From IMG/VR virus record IMGVR_UViG_3300042516_001891, positions 1-45,946 of that record: a stretch of 45,946 nt of DNA. One strand, written 5' to 3'. Source of the stretch: a virus. The notes under the pieces were generated by a model, which saw only the letters and a program-made list of their open reading frames with translations, had not been told where the DNA came from and searched no databases. Of the stretch, positions 39,909 through 45,946 are shown in pieces. How positions within the stretch are numbered: position 1 is the stretch's first letter; every line of letters begins with the position of its first letter. A program made the translations under genes and the position numbers.

Positions 39909-39937
39909 ATTATAGCACCTAATCAGTCTTCTGCCAA
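39909..39937 (-). promoter_or_regulatory. Sigma-70-type promoter TTGGCA-17-TATAAT in the gp32 end
   Basis: TTGGCA (39932-39937), 17-bp spacer, TATAAT (39909-39914) on the minus strand. The -35 lies inside the last gp32 codons. The predicted transcript would start at the edge of the terminator hairpin, so output to the Mom-like gene would depend on read-through. Confidence 0.6.
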
Positions 39938-40846
39938 ACGGGCGAAGTAGGAAAGTGCATCATCATCTTCATCTTCCTCCACTGCAGGGCGGCGAGTGGT
40001 GGGTTTCAGATTACTAAGTTCGCTACGAAGATCATCATCAAGATCCTTCACAGGACCACGAGAATATTCTTCCTCTTCGGCAACTTCTTCATCAACACGT
40101 CGTGAACCTTTTGTTCCAAGAACAGATTGCAACCGTGTTTTCAGTTCATCATAAGTTTTATATTCATTCGGAGAAAGAAATTCTGACAATGAATACTGCT
40201 TTTTCCAGATTGCCTCAAGAGCATCATCATCATCCAGAAGGGCACCTTGAGAAGCAAATTCACTAGAATCATAATTACGATAACCAGCAACATTCTTTGC
40301 CTTCAGTTTGAAATTAGCGCCTTGCCAGAAGTCAAAGGGATCAATAGGAGATTCATCTTCAAATTCAGGTTGCATTGCTTCTGAGATCTTATCAAAGATC
40401 TTCTTACCATACTTAAAGAGAAATACTTTACCCTCATTTTCGGGGTTTGCAGGATCCTTCACAACATAAATGTTGGAGACATAAGTCAGTTTACGCTTCT
40501 GCTTGCGAGCAACTTCTTTACCAGCATCAGTTCCGTTATTCCACAAAGTTGAGTTGTGTTCACAAACGGGGCACTTTTGATTCAATGTGGTTAGGCAGTT
40601 ATCAATCAACCAACCACCAGTGCCTTGAAATGCATGAGAATAAATTTTCACAAAAGGAAGATCTTCACTTTCGGGAGCAGGAAGGAAACGAATTACGGCA
40701 TATCCATTACCGCTTTTATCTACATCCAGTTTCCACAAACGTTCATCACTAGAACCACTGCTCGTATTCATTTTTTCAACTTCTTTCACCAGTTTAGCGG
40801 TGAGAGAACCAAGTTTAGACTGTTTTTTAAGATCGGCAAATGCCAT
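39923..40846 (-). CDS. 32: Single-stranded DNA-binding protein gp32
   Basis: 307 residues (T4: 301). A basic N-terminal cooperativity region (KKQSKLGSLTAKLVKEVEK) precedes the core. The zinc site has His71, Cys84, Cys92 and Cys95 (IDNCLTTLNQKCPVCEHN), as in T4. The C-terminus is very acidic (VEEDEDDDALSYFARLAED), the part that binds replication partners in T4. It coats single-stranded DNA in replication, recombination and repair. The gene has its own strong promoter with a duplicated upstream repeat and lies downstream of gp59, its helicase-loading partner. Confidence 0.95.
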   Translation of the reverse strand: MAFADLKKQSKLGSLTAKLVKEVEKMNTSSGSSDERLWKLDVDKSGNGYAVIRFLPAPESEDLPFVKIYSHAFQGTGGWLIDNCLTTLNQKCPVCEHNSTLWNNGTDAGKEVARKQKRKLTYVSNIYVVKDPANPENEGKVFLFKYGKKIFDKISEAMQPEFEDESPIDPFDFWQGANFKLKAKNVAGYRNYDSSEFASQGALLDDDDALEAIWKKQYSLSEFLSPNEYKTYDELKTRLQSVLGTKGSRRVDEEVAEEEEYSRGPVKDLDDDLRSELSNLKPTTRRPAVEEDEDDDALSYFARLAED

Positions 40847-40854
40847 TTAGATAC

Positions 40855-40917
40855 CTCGGATAGTTTGGATTCGGGGGATTACTCGGATAGTATAACAGGA
40901 TTTGGGGGATCAGTCAA
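40855..40917 (-). promoter_or_regulatory. gp32 promoter with tandem imperfect repeats
   Basis: TTGACT (40912-40917), 17-bp spacer, TATACT (40889-40894) on the minus strand; the -35 overlaps the stop of the upstream gene. Plus-strand repeats: CTCGGATAGT at 40855-40864 and 40882-40891, and GGATTYGGGGGATY at 40867-40880 and 40898-40911. One repeat covers the -10, the other lies in the leader. A related GGATTTGGGGGTTT is in the promoter at 11028-11056. Confidence 0.75.
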
Positions 40918-41239
40918 GGTACTTCTTGAGGGATTCAATCGTTTTTGTCATACTAGTGAATAAAACTTGCATATCAGTTTCAGGGGAAAATCCCATGATT
41001 GCAACTGACTTGCGTAGATTCTCTTTCATCTCAACCGCTTCTGGGTCGTCTGAGAGAGATAACCTAGTATACATCACTCTCTGCTTTTCTAGCAAGAGGG
41101 ACAGTTTCTCAATGTGTTCCAGTTTGTCTTCACGGGACATCATACCAAAAGTCAGAATACTTCCGTAAATACTCTCTTGTAACTGATTAATTTCTTTCAG
41201 TTCATCTTGAATAATATCAGAATCAAAAAAGTTACTCAT
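40910..41239 (-). CDS. DUF1825-like protein (cyanobacterial family)
   Basis: 109 residues from the ATG at 41239, which overlaps the gp59 stop as ATGAGTAA; a longer frame to 41281 is inside gp59. The opening MSNFFDSDIIQDELKEIN, the REDKLEHIEKLSLLLEKQRVMYTRLSLSDD centre and the MGFSPETDMQVLFTSMTKTIESLKKYL end match the DUF1825 family, otherwise a cyanobacterial protein family without known function. All helical. Its place between gp59 and gp32 suggests a role at replication or a host-derived regulator, which is inference. Confidence 0.75.
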   Translation of the reverse strand: MSNFFDSDIIQDELKEINQLQESIYGSILTFGMMSREDKLEHIEKLSLLLEKQRVMYTRLSLSDDPEAVEMKENLRKSVAIMGFSPETDMQVLFTSMTKTIESLKKYLD

Positions 41240-41822
41240 TGACAATTTCCCGTAAAATCTTTTTGTAAGAAAACACGTCAATATTTATGAATGGCATGTA
41301 TTTCTTGATTTTCAAACTTACAGTTTCCCATACAGGATCCAAAAGTTTTTGGTCAAACTTATTTGAAAAACGGAATATTTTTTCGTAGATTGTTAAGGTT
41401 TCTAGCGACAATTGCCCGCTTAGAAACCTTTTGAGGATTAGTGGATGTCCTTTGGAACAGTTCAAGACATCCTCTAATTTGGTTTCCGAGAACAATTCGT
41501 TGCTTTGCTCTTTGAACAAGTAAGTCAAACTCTGTTGTCTCCGCATCCAGTCTGCGTAAGTTCTTTCTCCAGAATTGATAATTTCTCCAATCCATAAGTT
41601 ACTGGGATTATCCGATGCTACAAAGTTTGATACTAGAAAATCTACGACTTCTTTGTCAGAATACTTGCGACTTGTCTTTTCGAACCAGTATTTGTCTTTA
41701 CGTTTATTAAATGAAGTTAATGTTGCTCTTGATTTACCACCATACTTAAAAAAGTCATATTTACTATTCGTAAAATGACTTTTTACTGAAAGATAAGTTT
41801 GATATGTCTCAAAAGGACTCAT
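41232..41822 (-). CDS. 59: Replicative helicase loader gp59
   Basis: 196 residues (T4: 217). MSPFETYQTYLSVKSHFTNSKYDFFKYGGKSRATLTSF is the typical gp59 N-terminus, followed by DKYWFEKTSRKYSDKEVVDFLVSNFV and NLWIGEI. All-helical and basic. In T4 it binds gp32-coated forks and loads the gp41 helicase. It overlaps both neighbours (ATGAGTAA with the DUF1825 gene; 4 nt with gp33). Confidence 0.9.
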   Translation of the reverse strand: MSPFETYQTYLSVKSHFTNSKYDFFKYGGKSRATLTSFNKRKDKYWFEKTSRKYSDKEVVDFLVSNFVASDNPSNLWIGEIINSGERTYADWMRRQQSLTYLFKEQSNELFSETKLEDVLNCSKGHPLILKRFLSGQLSLETLTIYEKIFRFSNKFDQKLLDPVWETVSLKIKKYMPFINIDVFSYKKILREIVNE

Positions 41823-42079
41823 AAAGGAAGACGAGCGCGTGAAGTTTTTTTCATAAAATTCAAATTAATCGCATCATTTTTAAGTTTTTCTTTAAGTGGT
41901 TTGGAAATTAGTTTTGTTACCGACTCCACTTCAAGACCATTAATTTCACAATAATGACAGATTCCATCGATATAATTCATATTCTCACTTGACACAATGT
42001 GCTCTATTTCTAGAGCAAACTTGGAAGGTGTAAGAAATTTATTTTCTATAACTTGCTCTAATTCTTTATTTGGTTCCAT
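41819..42079 (-). CDS. 33: Late transcription co-activator gp33
   Basis: 86 residues from the ATG at 42079; the longer frame to 42178 lies inside the exonuclease gene. NKFLTPSKFALEIEHIVSSENMNYIDGICHYCEINGLEVESVTKLIS then PLKEKLKNDAINLNFMKK are the gp33 pattern. T4 gp33 (112 residues) bridges host RNA polymerase and the gp45 sliding clamp for late transcription, consistent with the late-type promoters in this window. The C-terminus (TSRARLPL) differs from the acidic clamp-binding end in T4. Confidence 0.85.
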   Translation of the reverse strand: MEPNKELEQVIENKFLTPSKFALEIEHIVSSENMNYIDGICHYCEINGLEVESVTKLISKPLKEKLKNDAINLNFMKKTSRARLPL

Positions 42080-42746
42080 ATGATTCCAGTTTATCTCTAA
42101 CAAACTCTCTAATGTATTCGGTGAGTAGTTTGATGTACTTTGATTTGTCTCTTTCTTCATAGACGACGCATTCTCCATTTTCGCAAGCCATAATGATTAC
42201 AAGTTTTTTAACTGGGATACCAGTCAGTTCGTAAAGCATACAACCATATGCCATACATTGAACAAAATAATGTTCGATCCACTCGCGTGGTTTTGGTTTT
42301 TTAGAAGTCTTGAAGTCTATGATTGCTAACTCACCATCAAACTCTGCTATACAGTCAACAGTTCCAGCAATACCTAGTTGTTTACTGTATAGAGACCCCT
42401 CAAGGGCGTGAATATTATTTATACGATTGAGAGTTGACTTAGAAATCTTGAATAAGAACTCAGAAAGTGGTTGAACTTCTGGCAGATTCTCATTCTTAAG
42501 ATGATGTTCAACTAGCGTATGCATATCAGTGCCACGACTTGTTGCTTGTCGCGTAATTTTATCCGCTTCTTCTTCACCAACTCTTTTACGCCATTTAACA
42601 AATATCTGACGATTTTTATGACTGGTTACAGAAGTAATTGAAACAAGTCTAAGTAATTCTTCGGCATCAGGAACTTTGTAGTATCTTACCCCATCAATTG
42701 TTTCTCTCTCAAGTTGGGGTAACTTCAAATCAATATGATCAAACAT
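42066..42746 (-). CDS. PD-(D/E)XK exonuclease (RecB/MGME1-like)
   Basis: 226 residues. The core is visible: Glu116 (HALEGSLYSKQLGIAGTVDCIAEF), Asp131, and Asp144-x-Lys146 (LAIIDFKTSKK), then a helical Gln-containing end (YFVQCMAYGCMLYE, motif IV QxxxY-like). This arrangement is that of RecB/MGME1-type exonucleases often found beside gp33 and PhoH in cyanophages. Probable role in DNA recombination or host DNA breakdown. The GIY-YIG gene directly upstream overlaps its start by one base. Confidence 0.8.
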   Translation of the reverse strand: MFDHIDLKLPQLERETIDGVRYYKVPDAEELLRLVSITSVTSHKNRQIFVKWRKRVGEEEADKITRQATSRGTDMHTLVEHHLKNENLPEVQPLSEFLFKISKSTLNRINNIHALEGSLYSKQLGIAGTVDCIAEFDGELAIIDFKTSKKPKPREWIEHYFVQCMAYGCMLYELTGIPVKKLVIIMACENGECVVYEERDKSKYIKLLTEYIREFVRDKLESYGTK

Positions 42747-43471
42747 TAAGACCTCAATCTCCCTTTATTATAACCCATAGGTATACATTCGTCAATTGTT
42801 ATAAGTTTTTCTTCAATACCATTATTAATCCAAATTCTTTTTGGACGATTTTTTGCTTTTTGTTTTAATTTTTCTATAGTTTCTGGAGAATGTTTTTTTC
42901 CATACATAGGATTATTTTCCCCATTCACATCGTGATGATTTTCACTTATTTTTTTTCTAGTTTCTTCACTAGAAACTCTACCAAGATTTATTTGACGCAA
43001 TCTTTCAATAGTTTCTGGACTAAGTTTCCTACCAATTAACCAAGGTTTGGATTTTCCTTTAGATGCCTCACTCATTTTTCGTTTGGTATCATCACTATGC
43101 TTTTTACCATACATACCAACTTTTTTTTCTTTATGGAGTTGTTTAACTCTTTCGGAACATTCTTGTCGATATTCTTCGGTCACTTCCCAACCAAAAATTC
43201 CATCACCACCATCAGTTAAATTATATCCATTGGGGACTTTAGTATTATACTCTTTAATATAATACTGCTCCAATTCATATGCCCTTTCAGCACTCTCAAC
43301 TTCTTCAATCAAGTCAATGGAAAAATTTTGATAACCATATTTTTGAATTGCTTCAGTTAAAATGAATCCTCTTTTAATATGTTGGGAAAACCTTTCTTCA
43401 AGAGAAAATTTAGTTATCCCAACATATTTTTTTGTGTTTTCAGTATTGGTAATTAAATAAATTTTATACAT
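42746..43471 (-). CDS. GIY-YIG homing endonuclease with NUMOD3 repeats
   Basis: 241 residues. The GIY-YIG motifs are YKIYLITNTENTKKYVGIT (about 2-20), Arg27 in LEERFSQHI, and Glu at ELEQYYIKEYN with GYNLTDGG. From about residue 120 three NUMOD3 DNA-binding repeats follow (GKKHSDDTKRKMSEASKG, GRKLSPETIERLRQ, GKKHSPETIEKLKQKAKN). Inserted between phoH and the exonuclease, AT-rich, with an exact TATAAATA late promoter and a 15-bp inverted repeat before the start. It probably spreads by cutting the same region in related phages. Confidence 0.9.
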   Translation of the reverse strand: MYKIYLITNTENTKKYVGITKFSLEERFSQHIKRGFILTEAIQKYGYQNFSIDLIEEVESAERAYELEQYYIKEYNTKVPNGYNLTDGGDGIFGWEVTEEYRQECSERVKQLHKEKKVGMYGKKHSDDTKRKMSEASKGKSKPWLIGRKLSPETIERLRQINLGRVSSEETRKKISENHHDVNGENNPMYGKKHSPETIEKLKQKAKNRPKRIWINNGIEEKLITIDECIPMGYNKGRLRS

Positions 43472-43472
43472 T

Positions 43473-43528
43473 GTCTAACTCATAAAGGTTATAATTATTT
43501 ATAAAATTTAATTCTTTACGAGTTAGAC
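43473..43528 (-). promoter_or_regulatory. Late promoter inside a ribosome-site hairpin (RNA switch)
   Basis: On the minus strand a 15-nt inverted repeat, GTCTAACTCGTAAAG (43514-43528) and CTTTATGAGTTAGAC (43473-43487), has one mismatch and a 26-nt loop. The loop holds TATAAATA (43496-43503). The 3' arm ends 1 nt before the ATG and covers the ribosome-binding site. Read-through transcripts would fold and block translation; a late transcript starting near 43490 would lack the 5' arm. This is the T4 mechanism described for I-TevI and several late genes. Confidence 0.75.
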
Positions 43529-43535
43529 ATATTAT

Positions 43536-44291
43536 CTAAAGACCCAAAGTTTCTTTAGCAATAATAAACTCTCGAACTAAACCTGACCTAACAATATCAT
43601 CTACACCAAATTCAATAATATCAAAAGATGGCATGGTGCGTAAAATTTTCATAAAATCAATAACACCATTTTTTTCACTTGTTTTTATAAGGTCACTTTG
43701 AGTAGCATCTCCACAAAACATGATTTTACAATTTTCACCAACACGAGTAATAATAGAACATAATTCGTGGAAATTTGCGTTCTGGAACTCATCTACGATG
43801 ATAATAGCATTGTCAAGAGTTGTACCTCTCAGGAATGAGGTGCTCCAGAACTTAATGGTTTCTTGTGACTTGAGATTGCCATAAAGCATCTCAAACTCAG
43901 CATCGCTCGAAAGTTGAAACATATACTTTACCATATTCTTATAAGGAATCTGGTAAATGTCTGCCTTATCATCGTGACTTCCAGGCAAGAATCCAATTTC
44001 ACGAGTAGCAACTAATGAACGGACAATATAAACCTTTTCGTAAGGACTTCTTTCATTCAATACATCTTGAATAGCATTGTAAAGTGTGATAAAGGTCTTA
44101 CCAGTTCCAGCACAACCATAAGCAACCAGATGCTTTTGGTCTTTATATGAATCAAATAACTTTCTTTGATTATCAGTAAGAGGTTCAATATCTACAAGAT
44201 ATTCTGCACTCAGTGGTTTTTTGCGCTTCATTTGACGAGTAGTAAGACCAACCCCGATAGGTTGCTCTGCTCTTCTATTTCTTCTTGCCAT
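43536..44291 (-). CDS. phoH: PhoH-like ATPase
   Basis: 251 residues. LTDNQRKLFDSYKDQKHLVAYGCAGTGKTFITLYNA includes Walker A GCAGTGKT (59-66); Walker B is IIIVDE (163-168) in NAIIIVDEFQNA; RVGENCKIMFCGDATQSDL gives the GDxxQ motif. This is the PhoH P-loop family, a cyanophage marker gene often linked to phosphate stress, with roles in RNA metabolism or toxin-associated helicases proposed elsewhere. The start lies 1 nt after the stop of the gene upstream. It ends before the homing endonuclease insertion. Confidence 0.9.
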   Translation of the reverse strand: MARRNRRAEQPIGVGLTTRQMKRKKPLSAEYLVDIEPLTDNQRKLFDSYKDQKHLVAYGCAGTGKTFITLYNAIQDVLNERSPYEKVYIVRSLVATREIGFLPGSHDDKADIYQIPYKNMVKYMFQLSSDAEFEMLYGNLKSQETIKFWSTSFLRGTTLDNAIIIVDEFQNANFHELCSIITRVGENCKIMFCGDATQSDLIKTSEKNGVIDFMKILRTMPSFDIIEFGVDDIVRSGLVREFIIAKETLGL

Positions 44292-44292
44292 A

Positions 44293-44541
44293 TTAGAGTT
44301 TCTTTACAGTTGATTTTGGTGCTTTGCTTGCTTTCTCTAAAACCCCATTCCATCCGGGATTTCTTGCAATCAATTTGTCCCTCCACTCACCAACTTCTCC
44401 TGGTTGTGGGCAAGTTGAAGGGTCAGACCAGTCGCGGATCCAATCAGGATTATCTTTTTTCCACTGATCCCAGTCGTGAACACTCATGCTCACTTCTTTC
44501 TGTTCACCAGTGCTTTGATTAATAATCGGATATGTTGCCAT
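44293..44541 (-). CDS. Conserved cyanophage protein beside PhoH
   Basis: 82 residues starting MATYPIINQSTGEQKEVSMS. It is Trp-rich (DWDQWKKDNPDWIRDW, GEWRDKL, NPGWNGVL) with a basic C-terminus. I recall this protein next to phoH in cyanophages, without known function. A TCTAAATA late promoter lies 24 nt before the ATG, overlapping the ThyX stop. It is probably transcribed together with phoH. Confidence 0.75.
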   Translation of the reverse strand: MATYPIINQSTGEQKEVSMSVHDWDQWKKDNPDWIRDWSDPSTCPQPGEVGEWRDKLIARNPGWNGVLEKASKAPKSTVKKL

Positions 44542-44565
44542 AAAGTTATAAATTCAGGATAAAAA

Positions 44566-44573
44566 TATTTAGA
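44566..44573 (-). promoter_or_regulatory. Late-type promoter TCTAAATA
   Basis: TCTAAATA on the minus strand, 24 nt before the ATG at 44541 and overlapping the ThyX stop codon. Confidence 0.5.
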
Positions 44574-45204
44574 CCCATTCCAATGCTTCTGCTACTGTTG
44601 GAAATTGTTCAGCAAATATCTGCTTACATTCCAGAGCAATATCCATATGCTCCTTTTGAGTTCCATTTTTTTCTCTAAGTTGAATATAATGAATCCATGA
44701 CCTGCAAGAACCGGACATATAGATGCGTGTGGGCGTTGCTAGGGGCAATACAAACCTTGCACACTCCTTTGCCACACCGTGCCCTAGAAGGCGCTTGTAG
44801 AGGTTGTTAGCGGCGTGAAAATGCTCTTGAATCTCTGCCTGCAACTTCAACTTCAAATAACCTTCAAGGTCATCTGTGGAGTTCTGACGATTCTTTGTAT
44901 CCTGCCTACGAAGTTCTGGAACAGGAATATATTCTGTCAGCAGATTAGTGTCAGCATATCGTTGTGAAAATTCTTGATATGTAAATGAACGGTGCCGGAG
45001 AATTTGCGCTGCGATACCACGATTCGTTTCAATTTCAAGAGTCATAAACGCTTGTTCAAACACAGACCAGTGATTGTGTTTGATGCAGTATGCAAGAAGT
45101 TTTGCATAGTTTGGATTTTCCTGATTATTTGGGTTAGATACACGAGCAACATACGCCATTGTTTTTTCTGCATCAGGCGTCACCGAAATAAGTTTTACAG
45201 TCAT
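44569..45204 (-). CDS. thyX: Flavin-dependent thymidylate synthase ThyX
   Basis: 211 residues, the usual ThyX length. The signature RHRSFTYQEFSQRY is at 70-83, with the RHRx7S motif intact. HNHWSVFEQAFMTLEIET and the FAD-binding ARFVLPLATPTRIYMSGSCRSWIHYIQLR region are present. It makes dTMP from dUMP using FAD, NADPH and methylene-tetrahydrofolate, supplying DNA synthesis. The start overlaps the upstream stop by 4 nt. Confidence 0.95.
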   Translation of the reverse strand: MTVKLISVTPDAEKTMAYVARVSNPNNQENPNYAKLLAYCIKHNHWSVFEQAFMTLEIETNRGIAAQILRHRSFTYQEFSQRYADTNLLTEYIPVPELRRQDTKNRQNSTDDLEGYLKLKLQAEIQEHFHAANNLYKRLLGHGVAKECARFVLPLATPTRIYMSGSCRSWIHYIQLREKNGTQKEHMDIALECKQIFAEQFPTVAEALEWV

Positions 45205-45383
45205 TTCTTACCAAATCCTTTTGAAAGTTTTCCTTCTATTTGTGCGAGTTCTTCCTTTACCACTCGCAGTTGCCCCTTCATCTCTATAATCCTTTCATCA
45301 GTATAAAGATGATCTTGTTTAATCAATCGTTCTAAAAGTTTAACAAGTTTTTTTGCTCTACTAATCGGGGTATCCATCATCAT
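45201..45383 (-). CDS. Small coiled-coil-like hypothetical protein
   Basis: About 60 residues from one of three consecutive ATGs (45383, 45380 or 45377). Highly charged with regular Leu and Ile (AKKLVKLLERLIKQD, MKGQLRVVKEELAQIEGKL), so probably one or two helices in a coiled coil. It overlaps the upstream gene by about 20 nt and ThyX by 4 nt. Function unknown. Confidence 0.65.
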   Translation of the reverse strand: MMMDTPISRAKKLVKLLERLIKQDHLYTDERIIEMKGQLRVVKEELAQIEGKLSKGFGKK

Positions 45384-45531
45384 CAAAAATTTCGTCGTAA
45401 TCGTGGTGTAGTGCTTTTTTTACCTCATCATAATTCAGATAACTCTGAGTATCAGAATAAACTTCTGCTTTCAAAGAGTCAACTAAGAGTTCCAAATTAC
45501 GGACGATGAGTTTAAGTTTTTCTTTGTCCAT
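45361..45531 (-). CDS. Small acidic hypothetical protein (56 aa)
   Basis: An open frame starting MDKEKLKLIVRNLELLVDSL; the second half is acidic (HHDYDEIFDDDGYPD). It overlaps the next gene in another frame. It lies just after the terminator at 45563-45590, so it starts a new transcription segment; no clear promoter is visible in the 30 nt between. Predicted helical, soluble. Function unknown. Confidence 0.65.
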   Translation of the reverse strand: MDKEKLKLIVRNLELLVDSLKAEVYSDTQSYLNYDEVKKALHHDYDEIFDDDGYPD

Positions 45532-45562
45532 AAGATAATATTGTCTCGGTTCATTTTAGCAT

Positions 45563-45590
45563 AAAAAAAGGAGGGAATCAATCCCTCCTT
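45563..45590 (-). terminator. Rho-independent terminator
   Basis: Minus-strand stem AAGGAGGG/CCCTCCTT (8 bp, 7-nt loop) followed by a run of T residues. It ends the microprotein operon at 45603-45918. Confidence 0.85.
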
Positions 45591-45602
45591 AAAATTTTGT
45601 GA

Positions 45603-45686
45603 TTACTTAGACAACCATTGAATATACAATGATAGACAAGTAATAAAAGCAGCAGATGCCACTGTAATTTGTGCGATAATTAGCAT
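45603..45686 (-). CDS. Single-span membrane microprotein (27 aa)
   Basis: MLIIAQITVASAAFITCLSL then YIQWLSK: almost the whole protein is one transmembrane helix. The ATG overlaps the upstream stop (TGATG), so it is probably translated by coupling, although it has no strong ribosome-binding site. It is followed by the terminator at 45563-45590. Very short, so confidence rests on the coupling. Confidence 0.55.
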   Translation of the reverse strand: MLIIAQITVASAAFITCLSLYIQWLSK

Positions 45687-45781
45687 CACTTTGCACCTGC
45701 ATTTACAAGCAGTGCCTGGTGACGACGATTCTCTTTTTGCTTCTGCTCTTTAATGAGTTGAAGTACGTTGAGTTTTTTCAT
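45686..45781 (-). CDS. Basic microprotein (31 aa)
   Basis: MKKLNVLQLIKEQKQKENRR is strongly basic and helical; the rest is HQALLVNAGAK. A near-perfect AAGGAGG ribosome-binding site sits at good spacing, and TGATG junctions tie it to both neighbours. Possibly an RNA- or membrane-binding peptide. No family known. Confidence 0.6.
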   Translation of the reverse strand: MKKLNVLQLIKEQKQKENRRHQALLVNAGAK

Positions 45782-45918
45782 CACTTGTGTCCCTCCTTAG
45801 TAAACTTAACACCACGATAGGTTTCATTGTACTGTTGAGGTTGTTGCATCATTTGCTGCTGATATGCGATACGCTTTTCAGTATCGTATTCTACGCCTCT
45901 ATAAACGACTTTAGACAT
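45781..45918 (-). CDS. DUF4278-like microprotein (45 aa)
   Basis: Begins MSKVVYRGVEYDTEKRIAYQ and has a second YRG motif (NETYRGVKF). Paired YRG motifs are the mark of DUF4278, a small-protein family of cyanobacteria and their phages with unknown role; the assignment is from memory. Gln-rich middle. An AAGGAG ribosome-binding site lies 8-9 nt before the ATG. First gene of the microprotein operon in this window; its promoter must lie beyond the right edge. Confidence 0.7.
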   Translation of the reverse strand: MSKVVYRGVEYDTEKRIAYQQQMMQQPQQYNETYRGVKFTKEGHK

Positions 45919-45946
45919 TAGGTTTCTCCTTAGTTTTTTAGGTTAA

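Noticed and set aside
40910-41281. 123-codon version of the DUF1825-like gene
   Set aside because: The extra N-terminus lies inside gp59 and lacks a ribosome-binding site; the ATGAGTAA junction at 41239 and the family's usual start (FFDSD near residue 4) favour the short form.

Overview
The window looks like part of a T4-like cyanomyovirus (marine Synechococcus or Prochlorococcus phage). It carries recognisable T4 core genes: gp32, gp59, gp33, gp4, gp48, gp53, gp26, gp51-like, gp5 and gp27-like. It also carries genes typical of cyanophages or shared with cyanobacteria: PhoH, ThyX, a DUF1825-like protein, a DUF4278-like microprotein, two S74 tail-fibre proteins and collagen-like tail proteins. 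The DNA is AT-rich, genes are packed with ATGA or TGATG overlaps, and nearly all run on the minus strand. The exception is a short plus-strand block at 36753-39299.

Layout. 1-6932: a dense minus-strand run of small mostly unknown early-type genes, with one HNH protein, a 2OG-Fe(II) oxygenase and a SET-domain protein. 6967-11001: a nucleic-acid module with an SF2 helicase, a free-standing HNH endonuclease, a ParB/Srx-like protein and a DNA methyltransferase in two polypeptides with permuted motif order. 11053-36716: late structural genes read leftwards from a divergent late promoter at about 36735. In transcription order these are a tube-fold baseplate protein, gp26, gp51-like, two related tail proteins (one with muramidase and M23 domains), gp27-like, gp5, a spike-like protein, and large fibre, collagen-like and S74 proteins. 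An early-type island at 18912-19864 interrupts this cluster with a Phd-type antitoxin, a tRNA-CAT, a D-arm-less tRNA-like sequence and two very good sigma-70 promoters. 36753-39299 (plus): gp4, an unknown protein, gp48, gp53. 39291-45918: a Mom-like protein, gp32, DUF1825-like, gp59, gp33, a PD-(D/E)XK exonuclease, a GIY-YIG homing endonuclease, PhoH, ThyX and a string of microproteins.

Control. Three promoter types are visible. Sigma-70-like promoters with 17-bp spacers often overlap the preceding stop codon. T4-like late promoters read TATAAATA or (A/T)CTAAATA and usually sit 20-30 nt before the start. A recurrent element combines a conserved AACYGGYAYA box, an inverted repeat and TATAAT at 28-29 nt, and occurs four times. 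The leader of the GIY-YIG gene looks like the T4 hairpin switch that keeps late genes untranslated on read-through early transcripts.

Most promising for novelty are the split permuted methyltransferase with its ParB-like and helicase neighbours, the recurrent punctuation element, the homing-endonuclease RNA switch, the duplicated gp32 promoter repeat shared with the methyltransferase promoter, and the D-arm-less tRNA-like gene. All assignments come from reading the sequence; no database search was run.
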